Origin: Bacteroidota bacterium
GTDB lineage: Bacteria > Bacteroidota > Bacteroidia > Bacteroidales > DTGW01
Direction: 5' to 3'
Assembly: GCA_029550865.1 (NCBI GenBank)
Contig: JAKPGM010000045.1
Location: forward strand, 1 to 39,263
DNA: 39,263 nucleotides
Shown here: in pieces, positions 1 through 8,055 of the stretch
Numbering within the stretch: the stretch's first letter is position 1
Layout of the letters: each line of letters starts with the position of its first letter
Program-made: the position numbers and the translations under genes
The notes under the pieces: generated by a model
Told to the model about the DNA's origin: nothing
Seen by the model: the letters and a program-made list of their open reading frames with translations, nothing else
Databases searched by the model: none

Positions 1-87
1 GTTGCGTACCCACGAGAAGGGGAAGTCGTTGTTAAAGAATTCTTCAACCAGGCTAGGCAGTGTGTTAATATTTCTCAGTGCTAACAT
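1..87 (-). CDS. Small heat shock protein (Hsp20 family), N-terminal part only
   Basis: The first 29 codons of a minus-strand gene are present and the rest lies beyond the left edge. The translation begins MLALRNINTLPSLVEEFF and continues with an acidic, aromatic stretch. This resembles the N-terminal arm of Bacteroidota Hsp20 proteins, which usually start with a short basic segment followed by a Pro-Ser-Leu-x-Asp/Glu-Glu-Phe-Phe motif. The alpha-crystallin domain is not in view, so the identification rests on this short segment. The start codon at 85-87 is well supported: an unusually strong Shine-Dalgarno sequence lies seven bases upstream, which is rare in this phylum. A sigma-54-like promoter lies further upstream. 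Hsp20 proteins are ATP-independent holdases that bind unfolding proteins under stress. Confidence 0.6.
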   Translation of the reverse strand, partial: MLALRNINTLPSLVEEFFNNDFPFSWVRN

Positions 88-95
88 AGCTCAAC

Positions 96-103
96 CCTCC
101 TTT
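96..103 (-). promoter_or_regulatory. Strong Shine-Dalgarno site of the hsp20 gene
   Basis: Read on the minus strand this is AAAGGAGG, with about seven bases before the ATG at 85-87. Most genes in this window have no recognisable Shine-Dalgarno sequence, as is usual in Bacteroidota, so this site stands out. It fixes the start codon of the truncated gene and suggests strong translation when the message is made. Confidence 0.7.
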
Positions 104-141
104 CTTTTTTAAGTTTTGTATTGTTTTTCGCCCTATACTAA

Positions 142-158
142 GTCAAAGGGTGTGCCAG
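142..158 (-). promoter_or_regulatory. Sigma-54-like (-24/-12) promoter of the hsp20 gene
   Basis: On the minus strand the sequence is CTGGCACACCCTTTGAC. It matches the sigma-54 pattern TGGCAC-N5-TTGC with exact spacing between the GG and the downstream G, and differs only where the GC of the -12 element is GA. It lies about 55 bases upstream of the start codon and no TAnnTTTG housekeeping box was seen nearby. Sigma-54 promoters need an enhancer-binding activator, and a palindrome further upstream (201-213) could be its site. The assignment is by pattern only. Confidence 0.45.
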
Positions 159-200
159 GGTTTTTTTGTGCAATTTTGACATCATTTTAGACGAATTCGA

Positions 201-213
201 TGCCATTTTGGCA
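201..213. promoter_or_regulatory. Palindrome, possible enhancer site for the sigma-54-like promoter
   Basis: TGCCATTTTGGCA is a perfect inverted repeat with 5-base arms and a 3-base centre. It lies about 45 to 55 bases upstream of the -24 element of the hsp20 promoter candidate. A degenerate relative, TGTGCAATTTTGACA, lies between the two at 167-181. Paired sites at this distance fit an enhancer-binding protein, but no regulator is encoded here. The rest of the gap between hsp20 and the next gene (214-416) shows no gene or clear signal. Confidence 0.35.
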
Positions 214-416
214 CATTTAAATATATCTGCTTTGTCAATAGGGCAGTATAGCGAGATTAAAGTATTGATTATCAATATAAACTGGCTATATTTTACTAAA
301 ACGAATTTTGTTTGTTTGCAATCGTCATCATTTTTTCACCTTATTTACCCATTTGTCCTCCTATTCGAAAAGATTTGCGGTTAACTTGGGCATTGTTAAC
401 CAAAAATTCAAAAACT

Positions 417-1910
417 ATGAGAAGCGTATTTATTACAATCATGATGGGGTTGGTATCTCTGGGTGCATGGGGATCGCAAACGGTTACTTTAGATTTGAGT
501 ACCGTTGATGAAGGCTTTACGCAGCAATTTGCTGATCGAGCGCTCAATGTAGCAACCTGTACTTCTAAGATTGGCAGTCCTGCCCTGGCTATTCCAAATC
601 CTTTTAAGGATTTGACCTTCGACTCCATTGAGATAGCCTTTGAGGTGTATAATTACGATGTACCCCATGTTCTGGGGGCGCTCATTTCGGTGTATGATTC
701 AGTTCTTGGTCGGATGTATTTTACCAATGGCTCGTATTTGGGGTATAATGCAACCGGTGGCTGGTTTGATGCTAATTTGAAGAATTATGCTCTGGATCAT
801 GACTTTATCGGACTTAATCAATGGAAAAACGTAAAATTACGATTTTCGAATGCAGGTTATTCGGTATGGATAGCTGACACATTAGCTTACAAATCGGGTA
901 GTACCAATGTTACCATGAATGGTAACCTAAGTGATTACACCCAGATGTTGAGTTTTTTCAGGAATGCGGGAATTGTTGCCTTTGGGACGGGTTCGTGGTG
1001 GAGCGACAACCAGGATGCTAATGGTAACTACTACGACATTCAATACAGCTACCTAAAAAATATTCGCTTTACCAAAAACGACAGCCTGGTGAAATGGATA
1101 GATGCTTTATCGCTTTCTCCGGCATTTACTGTTGCAATAGAGGACACAAGCGCTGTACTGGATGTGGCTAAGCTGGTTTCGAAGCGTGATGCACCAGCTC
1201 TGGCTATCGCTAATCCTTTCAAGGGACTTTCTGTCGATACGGCCGAAATTGCTTTTGATGTTTATAATTACGGCGATCTAAAGGTCTTGGGTACGCTCTT
1301 TTCGATATATACCGTGGGGAATAATGGTCGACTCTATTTCTCCAATGGATCGTATTTGGGTTACAATGCTATTGGGGGTTGGTTCGATGCAAATCTGGTC
1401 AATTATGGAATTGATAGAGATTTTCTGGGTAAGTACCGTTGGAATCGTGTACGCATTCAGTTTAATGCAGGGGGTTATGCTGTTTATGTCAATGGTGCAC
1501 TTGCCTTCGATGCGTCATCGAACAATGTAAACAAAGCAGGTAACCTTACCGACTATACAAATGTGCTGACTTTTCTTTCGTCGGCCGATACCCTTGCCTT
1601 TGGGACGGGTTCGTGGTGGAGCGATAACCAGGACCCCGAGGGAAACTATTACGATATTCAGCATAGTTATTTAAAAAATATTAGCTTTTCGTTTGTCGAA
1701 AAACAGGATACCATTATCGATGCAGTGCCTACTGTCTCAATAATAGGTAACAGTGGCATTAAGAAAATTGAATATTACAGCATCACTGGTGTAAAAATGC
1801 AGGGAGAGTTTTCGGCATTTCGTCCAGGGGTTTATATTAAGGTAACCTATTTCAAGAATGGAACCCGACAAGCGATAAAGGTTGTTAAACCTCGTGAGTA
1901 CGGCTATTGA
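417..1910 (+). CDS. Secreted protein with two tandem lectin-like (LamG-type) repeats and a T9SS tail
   Basis: The protein has 497 residues from the ATG at 417. This start is preferred over an in-frame ATG at 312 because it puts a signal peptide (MRSVFITIMMGLVSLGAWG) at the N terminus. Two similar domains of about 170 residues follow, roughly residues 52-219 and 258-425, offset by 206 residues. Both carry NGSYLGYNA.GGWFDAN and FGTGSWWSDNQD, which resemble concanavalin-A-like lectin/glucanase folds. No catalytic residues could be assigned, so binding of a glycan or other surface ligand is inferred. The last 60 residues (EYYSITGVKM and then PGVYIKVTY near the end) look like a T9SS type A sorting domain, so the protein is probably exported and anchored or released at the cell surface. 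The gene stands alone and ends at a terminator. Confidence 0.75.
   Translation: MRSVFITIMMGLVSLGAWGSQTVTLDLSTVDEGFTQQFADRALNVATCTSKIGSPALAIPNPFKDLTFDSIEIAFEVYNYDVPHVLGALISVYDSVLGRMYFTNGSYLGYNATGGWFDANLKNYALDHDFIGLNQWKNVKLRFSNAGYSVWIADTLAYKSGSTNVTMNGNLSDYTQMLSFFRNAGIVAFGTGSWWSDNQDANGNYYDIQYSYLKNIRFTKNDSLVKWIDALSLSPAFTVAIEDTSAVLDVAKLVSKRDAPALAIANPFKGLSVDTAEIAFDVYNYGDLKVLGTLFSIYTVGNNGRLYFSNGSYLGYNAIGGWFDANLVNYGIDRDFLGKYRWNRVRIQFNAGGYAVYVNGALAFDASSNNVNKAGNLTDYTNVLTFLSSADTLAFGTGSWWSDNQDPEGNYYDIQHSYLKNISFSFVEKQDTIIDAVPTVSIIGNSGIKKIEYYSITGVKMQGEFSAFRPGVYIKVTYFKNGTRQAIKVVKPREYGY
567..1690 (+). repeat. Tandem intragenic duplication of about 618 bp period
   Basis: The two lectin-like domains of the secreted protein are related at DNA level. 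A 29-base stretch at 978-1006 recurs exactly at 1596-1624, and similar blocks occur at the same 618-base offset, such as the region coding for NGSYLGYNA. The repeats have otherwise diverged. This points to an internal duplication with selection or recombination keeping the core alike. Confidence 0.7.
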
Positions 1911-1933
1911 TAAAGCTAAAAAAACCATTATAG

Positions 1934-1965
1934 GAGGCTGTCTGAATAGGACGGCCTCTTTTTTT
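1934..1965. terminator. Rho-independent terminator, probably bidirectional
   Basis: A 9-bp stem pairs 1934-1942 with 1950-1958, including one G-U pair, around a 7-base loop. Seven T residues follow on the plus strand. On the minus strand the hairpin is also followed by a T-rich tract (the A-run at 1918-1924). It lies between the convergent secreted-protein gene and aroE and can end both transcripts. Confidence 0.75.
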
Positions 1966-1981
1966 GATATGAGGATAAAAT

Positions 1982-2737
1982 TTACTCGATGGAATTCCAT
2001 ATTTCCCAGGCCTTTTCGGCCTGTAAAACGAGCATTTTATTTCCGTTTACAATGGTTGCTCCACGTTTGGCTCCCTGACTCAAAAATTGAGTGCATTCGG
2101 GATTATAAATGAGGTCATACAACAAATGACGATCGGTAATAAATTCGTATGGGATGGGAGGAGCTTCGTCAACGTGCGGATACATGCCGACAGGGGTGGT
2201 ATTGATAATCAATAGATATTCGTCTAACAGCGCTTTCGAGAGAGCGTTGTAACCGATTTGACCGTTGTGTTTTGGGTTTCGGGAAACATACAGATAGGAT
2301 ATCCCGGTAATTTTAAGCACATATTCAACAGCTTTAGCAGCGCCGCCGGTACCCAAAATCAAGGCTTTGGTATGGTATGGTTTTAGGTATTCCAAGAGCG
2401 AAAGCCTGAACCCATACTCATCGGTATTATATCCTTTCAATAACCTGTTGCCCTGGGTGTCGGTAGAAATTTTGATAGTATTTACAGCTCCTATAGCTTT
2501 GGCAGTATCCGAAAGCTCATGCAAATACTGAATAACAGCTTCTTTATATGGAATTGTGACATTAAGCCCACAAATGTTAAATCCTTTTTCAAAAAGGGCA
2601 GGAAAAAGTTCAATATTTTCGATTGGAAAATTAAGATATTGAGCGTCGGTAATACCCAACTGCTCAAATTTTTTGGCAAAATATCGGGCAGAGAAGGAAT
2701 GTTCGAGCGGGTAACCAATAAGACCGAAGGTTCGCAT
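1982..2737 (-). CDS. aroE: Shikimate dehydrogenase
   Basis: The 251-residue protein reduces 3-dehydroshikimate to shikimate with NADPH in aromatic amino acid synthesis. Visible motifs are the shikimate-binding EHSFS near residue 12, NVTIPYK with the catalytic lysine at residue 65, GAVNTI at 83-88, NTD with the catalytic aspartate at 106, and the nucleotide-binding loop GTGGAAKAV at 129-137. It is slightly shorter than the E. coli enzyme (about 270). It is the last gene of the minus-strand run, 14 bases after the ComA-like gene, and its transcript ends at the hairpin at 1934-1965. No defect was seen. Confidence 0.95.
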   Translation of the reverse strand: MRTFGLIGYPLEHSFSARYFAKKFEQLGITDAQYLNFPIENIELFPALFEKGFNICGLNVTIPYKEAVIQYLHELSDTAKAIGAVNTIKISTDTQGNRLLKGYNTDEYGFRLSLLEYLKPYHTKALILGTGGAAKAVEYVLKITGISYLYVSRNPKHNGQIGYNALSKALLDEYLLIINTTPVGMYPHVDEAPPIPYEFITDRHLLYDLIYNPECTQFLSQGAKRGATIVNGNKMLVLQAEKAWEIWNSIE

Positions 2738-2751
2738 GTCAACTTTTTATT

Positions 2752-3546
2752 TTAGGCATGCTTCATAATGTATTGATGGGTAATTTCTTCGGGCAAAAAT
2801 TGGAAAAAAGTATCTCCTCGTAGCCCCAATCGAAGGGTTTCAAGGGCAATAACCTCGTTGGGGGCAATATTTCCGAGATTGACGTTACATCCAAGTAGTT
2901 TAATGAACCATACCTGTTGTGGTTTATTGGGTGCTTCCCAAATGATGTTGTTGGTATCGACATGTTCAATGATGTCGTTGATGAGCTCTTTGTTGGCGGT
3001 ACCGTCGGGGTTATAAATTCCAATGTTACCGCTTTCGCGGGCCTCGGCAATTACCTTAAAAGAACCAGCCTCAAGCTCGAGCTTCATCATTTCTACCCAT
3101 TTTTCGTGTGAAATAACCACGCCGGCGACTTTGCTGCCCACTTCGGAGATTACGGTTGCCTGCTTTGAAAGTTCGCTTATGTATTTTAATTTTTCCTCGT
3201 GGGGTAACGATATCGAACCATCGGAAATTTCAATCAGGTCGAGTCGATAACGATCGACGAAACGTCGAAATTCATCGTACATGCCTCGAACTATAAACAT
3301 TTCAAAAAGCGTTCCGCCAAAGTAAGGGCGTATGTTTGCGTCGTTGTATAGTTTAATTTTTTCCTCCAGATTTTTCGTGATAAGGCTGGTACCAAATCCA
3401 AATTTTACAAAGTCTACATATTCTCCTGAGGATGAAATAAAATCCTCGGTTTCCCTAACGCTCAGACCTTTGTCCATGACCATAGTGATTCCCGATGTGC
3501 GGGGCTTGGGGTTTCGATTAGGAATAAAAGGTAAATGGAAATTCAT
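2752..3546 (-). CDS. comA: ComA-like phosphosulfolactate synthase
   Basis: The 264-residue protein belongs to the phosphosulfolactate synthase family (PF02679). Archaeal ComA adds sulfite to phosphoenolpyruvate to form (2R)-phosphosulfolactate, the first step of one route to coenzyme M. Family features are GITMVMDKGL near residue 19, VKFGFGTS near 47, FGGTLFEMF near 76 and IAEARESG near 165. The family also includes bacterial and plant members of uncertain role, so the substrate here is inferred. No other coenzyme M genes are present, and sulfonate or sulfonolipid metabolism is a plausible alternative. The gene lies 13 bases after the TPR gene and 14 before aroE, so the three are probably co-transcribed. 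Confidence 0.8.
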   Translation of the reverse strand: MNFHLPFIPNRNPKPRTSGITMVMDKGLSVRETEDFISSSGEYVDFVKFGFGTSLITKNLEEKIKLYNDANIRPYFGGTLFEMFIVRGMYDEFRRFVDRYRLDLIEISDGSISLPHEEKLKYISELSKQATVISEVGSKVAGVVISHEKWVEMMKLELEAGSFKVIAEARESGNIGIYNPDGTANKELINDIIEHVDTNNIIWEAPNKPQQVWFIKLLGCNVNLGNIAPNEVIALETLRLGLRGDTFFQFLPEEITHQYIMKHA

Positions 3547-3559
3547 AGCTCAAAATATT

Positions 3560-5011
3560 TTAACGATATTTTGCAATGATGTTCTTAATATCATCATTAT
3601 CGACACCTTCGGGATAAATTTTAAAGAACTCGAGATATTTAGTATTGTCGTGCATGAGGGCTTTACGTAAGAAATTAAAACCTTCAGTTTCGTTTTTTTT
3701 GAGGAAATAATAAGCAGCCAGTCGGTATTCAAGGATAGCTACTTTGGGGTTAGCTTCGTAGGCTTCTTCAAGGGTTCGAATAGCTTTGGTCAATAGGTTT
3801 TTTTCAAAATACAGCTGTGCAATATTAATCCATGATTCATAATCTTGTGGGTCGATATGTGTAGCAGTTCGGTAAGCTTCGATGGCTTTTTCAATTTTGC
3901 CCATTCGGCGGTAAATGTTACCCAGTGAAAAATGGTATTCGGAATTGAATGGGTCGAGATCGATAGCCTGACGGATGTATTTTAGACTGTCGGGGAGATT
4001 ATCGCAAAGGGAGCAAACAATGCCCATTCCATAAATGGCGTCGGGGTAATGCGGGTCGATGGCGAGGGCTTTTTCGTAATAGCTAACGGCACTCAACAGG
4101 TCGCCCATGCGCTCGTAACACTCGCCAATGCTACAATACACGTCCAGCATTTCGGCAGGTTCGGGACCATCGTTTTCATTTTCTTCGTTCAGCAAACGAG
4201 CGTATTCTTCAAAGGCATCGATGGCTTCCTGATAACGTCCCAGGTTGGCCAGTGCATTGCCTTTATTAAAATAGGCTTCGAGGTAACGGTCATAAAGGGC
4301 AATGGCAAAGTCGAAAGCTTCGAGTGCCTTTTCAAAATTCTCGATTCGTGAGTAAACTACACCAATGTCGAACCATGCGGATGAATGAAAAGGATGATGG
4401 TTCAGGTAAAGGTTGTAATAATGTATTGCTTGTTGTAAATCGTACGTTTCGAAATTTTGTGCCAACTCAATGATTATCTCACTATCGTTGGGATCAATTT
4501 TATGGGCTTCGAGCAAATAATAGTTGGCTGTTTGAAGGTCGTTATGTTCTTGATAATGTTCGGATATTTGAAACAGGATATCGATGGCTTCGTCAGCGTC
4601 CTGCGTGTGTAATACAGCTTTATGAAAGTAGTATGCGGCTTCACGCTTTTGTTTTAAGTGGCTATGGATTAGGCCCCTTAAAAAGGCTAAATAAGAACTG
4701 CTTCCTTCTATGTTTTCGAGTTCTTTTACCAATAAGAGCGCTGTGGAATAGTCCTTCAGACGGAAGAGTATTTCTGCTTTTTTAAATTTTAAGTCGAACG
4801 AGGTTGGATGCTGATTGATGCCAAATTCAGCAATTTTAAGGGATTCGGCATATTCGCGATTCCCCAGATGATAATCGATTAACATCAAAAATTCGTGTGG
4901 ATCGAAGTATAAAGTAGTATTGCTGCGCAGCATCAACCGATAACGCTCCACAACTTCCTGGAGTTCAGGCTCGTCGGTGAATGAAAAATCGTTATCGAAA
5001 TCAAATCCCAT
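3560..5011 (-). CDS. Tetratricopeptide repeat protein
   Basis: The 483-residue protein has no signal peptide and is built almost wholly of TPR units. Clear repeats include one near residue 230 (AYFNKGNALANLGRYQEAI), one near 285 (YCSIGECYERMGDLLSAV) and one near 355 (HFSLGNIYRRMGKIEKAI). A short acidic N-terminal segment precedes them. TPR arrays form alpha-helical scaffolds for protein partners; the partner is unknown. The start at 5011 lies only four bases beyond a near-perfect Bacteroidota promoter, so the message may be leaderless. It is followed closely by comA and aroE. Confidence 0.85.
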   Translation of the reverse strand: MGFDFDNDFSFTDEPELQEVVERYRLMLRSNTTLYFDPHEFLMLIDYHLGNREYAESLKIAEFGINQHPTSFDLKFKKAEILFRLKDYSTALLLVKELENIEGSSSYLAFLRGLIHSHLKQKREAAYYFHKAVLHTQDADEAIDILFQISEHYQEHNDLQTANYYLLEAHKIDPNDSEIIIELAQNFETYDLQQAIHYYNLYLNHHPFHSSAWFDIGVVYSRIENFEKALEAFDFAIALYDRYLEAYFNKGNALANLGRYQEAIDAFEEYARLLNEENENDGPEPAEMLDVYCSIGECYERMGDLLSAVSYYEKALAIDPHYPDAIYGMGIVCSLCDNLPDSLKYIRQAIDLDPFNSEYHFSLGNIYRRMGKIEKAIEAYRTATHIDPQDYESWINIAQLYFEKNLLTKAIRTLEEAYEANPKVAILEYRLAAYYFLKKNETEGFNFLRKALMHDNTKYLEFFKIYPEGVDNDDIKNIIAKYR

Positions 5012-5015
5012 GGGT

Positions 5016-5046
5016 CAAAGGTAATCTTTTTTTATGGTAAAACAAA
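5016..5046 (-). promoter_or_regulatory. Bacteroidota-type promoter of the TPR-comA-aroE genes
   Basis: On the minus strand TTTG (5043-5046) is followed by 19 bases and then TACCTTTG (5016-5023). Both boxes and their spacing match the -33/-7 consensus of the Bacteroidota primary sigma factor. Transcription would begin about 5 to 7 bases after the last G, which falls on or beside the ATG of the TPR gene at 5011. Confidence 0.6.
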
Positions 5047-5080
5047 TCTATAGAGCAGTAAGATATAAACAGCTAACTAC

Positions 5081-5848
5081 TTAATTTTCCACAACATTTT
5101 CCAAAAATATCGTTTGGGGATACTCAACAAAGGTAAAAAATAGTCCTTTTGCTGGCGCCGAAGTCGATGCCAACGAACGATCGCCCATGAGTGCTCGTTT
5201 TTTAAATTCTTCGAGAGGGAGTTTTTTTCTTCCCACATCGACCATATTTCCCACAATAGCGCGTACCATATTTCGCAAAAAACGGTTGGCTGAAATGGTA
5301 AAAATCCATTCATTGCCTTGTTGTGTCCAGACTGCATGAAAAACGGTGCAGTAGTTGGTTGTGTTGTTGCTATGAAGTTTGGCAAAAGCCGTGAAATCAT
5401 TCATTTCTTTTAAAAAGTTGGCAGCCTGATTCATCAGGTCGATATCGAGCGTATAATGGATTTGCCAGGCATAATCCACGGTAAATGGGTTTTTATGTTG
5501 TTCAATATGATATTGATAGGATCGACAGATAGCGCTAAAGCGAGCATGGGCATCCTCTGTAACTCTTCGGAGGTCGAAAACAGCAATATCGTATGGTAAA
5601 ACAGCATTCAATCGATGTAAGAAATCTTTTTTGTTGGTAATTTCTTGGTGTGTATCGAAATGTGCCACATAGTAGCGAGCATGTACGCCGGTATCGGTAC
5701 GTCCGGCACCCGTAACATCGGTGGAGGTATGGAGAAGCTTTTGAAGTGCCTCTTCCACTGTTGCCTGAACAGTTGGTGCATTATGTTGTTTTTGCCAACC
5801 GCAATATCGGGTTCCGTTATAGCTCATATACAGAAAATAGCGATACAT
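5081..5848 (-). CDS. truA: tRNA pseudouridine(38-40) synthase TruA
   Basis: The 255-residue enzyme converts uridines 38 to 40 of the tRNA anticodon stem to pseudouridine. The start at 5848 gives MYRYFLYMSYNG, the normal N terminus; an upstream in-frame ATG at 5869 adds only seven residues and overlaps the likely promoter. The signature GAGRTDTGVHA lies at residues 48-58 with the catalytic aspartate at 52, and RFLRNMVRAIVG lies in the C-terminal half. It follows the Hdr-like operon after 53 bases and precedes the TPR gene by 69. It probably has its own promoter. Confidence 0.95.
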   Translation of the reverse strand: MYRYFLYMSYNGTRYCGWQKQHNAPTVQATVEEALQKLLHTSTDVTGAGRTDTGVHARYYVAHFDTHQEITNKKDFLHRLNAVLPYDIAVFDLRRVTEDAHARFSAICRSYQYHIEQHKNPFTVDYAWQIHYTLDIDLMNQAANFLKEMNDFTAFAKLHSNNTTNYCTVFHAVWTQQGNEWIFTISANRFLRNMVRAIVGNMVDVGRKKLPLEEFKKRALMGDRSLASTSAPAKGLFFTFVEYPQTIFLENVVEN

Positions 5849-5866
5849 GGTCAAACATTTTCCCCG

Positions 5867-5874
5867 CAAAGGTA
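5867..5874 (-). promoter_or_regulatory. Putative -7 box for truA
   Basis: The minus-strand sequence TACCTTTG matches the TAnnTTTG element and lies about 18 bases from the truA start. No -33 TTTG was found at the usual distance, so only half of the promoter is supported. Confidence 0.4.
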
Positions 5875-5901
5875 CTTCGAAAATATTTTATTAGTTGTGG
5901 T

Positions 5902-7713
5902 TTAGGCATTTTCGGAAATCATTGCATAGTTATTTTTATTTTCAGCATTTGCTAACAGCAAATTATCGGCTACCAATTGAGCAATATCTTTAACGGGTAT
6001 CGGTGAAACAGCCGAAAAGGTTTTCTGACAAAGCGGGCAGGCAGTAATCAGGTAATCGGCTGAGCGTATGTCCATTTGTTGCAAAGTATTGGTAGCTATT
6101 TGCAGTTTTGAGTCAACATCGATAAAAATATTGCCCAGGCTACCTCCACAGCAGAGCGATTTGTTTTTTTCGTGATTTGTTGGTAGCAAATGAGCGATGT
6201 GGCTAAGTACTTCACGTGGTTCATTGTAGACATTCATTCCTCGTCCCAGCTCGCAGGGATCGTGATATTTTACGTGTGCGGATATACGCTGGGTGACGAT
6301 TCTTTGTTCGTCCTGCAAGTGTTTGATAAACTGGCTATGGTGCAGCACGTTAGCGTTTAGCCTGTAATTTTCTTTAAAGGTTTTAAAGCATATCGGGCAG
6401 GATGTTACCAGGATACGGGCATGACTTCTTTCAATGAGCGAACGGGTATGCATGATAACCTGATTGGCGGCCGTTATCTGACCTGCAAGCAATAACGGTC
6501 GTCCGCAACAAACAGTTTCTTGTTCATCGAGCATACTCCAGCTGCATCCGCTTTGATTGAGAATAGAGGTCATGGCTTTTTTAATTCCGGGTACCAGATG
6601 ACTCATACATCCGGCAAAATAAAGAACCTCAACATTTTTTTGTTTTGGGATATTCTTGGAAAAATTATAATGGACACTGTTCATTTCGTGCCCAAGGGTT
6701 CTTTCGTGCGATCGAATATCTGTGGAAAAAATACCAACGGGGCAGGCCTCAACGCAACGACCACACAGCAAACAATTTTCGGTGAGTTCGTTGTGCTGTG
6801 TTTTATATCGCAGGCTACGAAGGTAATAGGCAGGTTGTGTGGCGTATCCAAGCGTGGATAATTGACAGGCATCGATGCATATGCCGCAGCGTGAACAGGC
6901 ATATATATCGACCTGTTGAAAGGGATGGTTAAAATACCTTGATCGGATACCTGCGTTACGAAGGATGATAAGCAATACCTCGGTAGGGATATGCATGTAA
7001 CGCGAAAAAGGCAGGCTAAAAAAGAATATTCCCAGAACGATAGAGTATCCCCACCAGGCTGGGTAAATTAGATTGTCGACGGGTAAGAACGAAAGCCATT
7101 TGCCTACAGTATTGGTCAGAAAACTTCCATTGTGGTATAGGGCAGCTGAGAAACTTTCGGCCAATAATCGGGCGGGAAAGATACACCACAATGATATGAT
7201 GGCCAGCTTGTCCAGTACCTGATGTTGCATGGTACGCCGCATACCAAATCGATTGGGTTGGAAACGTTTCAAATAAGCCAGTGCAACACCCGATAGAATA
7301 ATCAGCAATAAGAAGTCCATTAAAAAACGAAATCCTCTTCCAAAAAAATGAGGTGCAGTATTCGGTTCAAAATAGTTCAGGAAAATGGGGACATAGGGTG
7401 GATTGACAGAATAATGGGAATAAAACTTTACTTCGATGTTACCAAGCACAATTAGTAAGAACCAACCGAAAGCCAGGCTGGTATGCATGTATCCCAGAAG
7501 AGCGTTTGTACGGAATATTTTCCGATGTAAAAGAGATTCGTTGAAAATTTCTTTGATGGAAACCCAGAGAGATGGGCTGAAAAAATGTTTTTTCAGCAAC
7601 GCTTTTTCACCCCGTGAGAGCCGTTGGATCCACAGGTAAAATTTGATGCAGCAGAAGCCAAACACAAAGGTAAGGCCTGCCAGGAATGGTATTACAAACC
7701 AATCGAATTTCAT
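5902..7713 (-). CDS. Membrane-bound HdrD/EMO-like oxidoreductase: heme-b domain, two [4Fe-4S] motifs, two CCG domains
   Basis: This 603-residue protein has about five to six membrane segments (roughly residues 5-28, 72-95, 127-148, 168-185, 217-237), resembling the NarI/HmeC-type cytochrome b fold, with candidate heme histidines such as H77 and H241. A cytosolic part follows. It has two CxxCxxCxxxC motifs (C273-C283 and C314-C324) and two CCG domains: C369, CCG at 402-404, CPIC at 439-442; then C487, CCGG at 521-524, CPLC at 559-562. This is the layout of HdrD-like membrane Fe-S oxidoreductases such as EMO of syntrophic bacteria, which pass electrons to menaquinone. The first ferredoxin motif has Gln in place of the usual following Pro. 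Its start overlaps the upstream small HdrC gene by four bases. It is probably the quinone-facing end of the module. Confidence 0.8.
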   Translation of the reverse strand: MKFDWFVIPFLAGLTFVFGFCCIKFYLWIQRLSRGEKALLKKHFFSPSLWVSIKEIFNESLLHRKIFRTNALLGYMHTSLAFGWFLLIVLGNIEVKFYSHYSVNPPYVPIFLNYFEPNTAPHFFGRGFRFLMDFLLLIILSGVALAYLKRFQPNRFGMRRTMQHQVLDKLAIISLWCIFPARLLAESFSAALYHNGSFLTNTVGKWLSFLPVDNLIYPAWWGYSIVLGIFFFSLPFSRYMHIPTEVLLIILRNAGIRSRYFNHPFQQVDIYACSRCGICIDACQLSTLGYATQPAYYLRSLRYKTQHNELTENCLLCGRCVEACPVGIFSTDIRSHERTLGHEMNSVHYNFSKNIPKQKNVEVLYFAGCMSHLVPGIKKAMTSILNQSGCSWSMLDEQETVCCGRPLLLAGQITAANQVIMHTRSLIERSHARILVTSCPICFKTFKENYRLNANVLHHSQFIKHLQDEQRIVTQRISAHVKYHDPCELGRGMNVYNEPREVLSHIAHLLPTNHEKNKSLCCGGSLGNIFIDVDSKLQIATNTLQQMDIRSADYLITACPLCQKTFSAVSPIPVKDIAQLVADNLLLANAENKNNYAMISENA

Positions 7714-8045
7714 GACAGGGGCATTTTGAGTGCCTGATGTATCAATAGTATCATTTTTCTTGTGTTTACATTACGAGGGCAAACCAGCATGCATTTTCCG
7801 CACAAAAGGCAATGCTCGACTAATTGTCTTACCTCTGCTATTTGTCCCCGTAGTAGTAGCAAATTGACTTTACGTAGACTCATTTGCGAGAAATTTGCAG
7901 CTGTACAGGTAGCTCCACAAGCGCCACAATAGATGCAGCGTTGTATCGAGGGTTCCTTTTCTTTAACAAAATTATATACCGCCCGATACGTTTTATCGAG
8001 ATCGATAGGCTGCGAGGATTGTATAGAGAATCCAAAATCGGGCAT
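7710..8045 (-). CDS. Small HdrC-like ferredoxin subunit
   Basis: The 111-residue protein carries two cubane [4Fe-4S] motifs: C37, C40, C43, C47 (CIYCGACGATC) and C79, C82, C85, C89 (CLLCGKCMLVCP). The spacing and the helical segment between them match HdrC. It is a second HdrC in the operon, distinct from the longer one at 10170-10871. Its stop overlaps the start of the membrane fusion, so the two are probably translationally coupled and form a unit. It may link the cytosolic HdrA/HdrB part with the membrane subunit. Confidence 0.8.
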   Translation of the reverse strand: MPDFGFSIQSSQPIDLDKTYRAVYNFVKEKEPSIQRCIYCGACGATCTAANFSQMSLRKVNLLLLRGQIAEVRQLVEHCLLCGKCMLVCPRNVNTRKMILLIHQALKMPLS

Positions 8046-8055
8046 GATGCTTATA

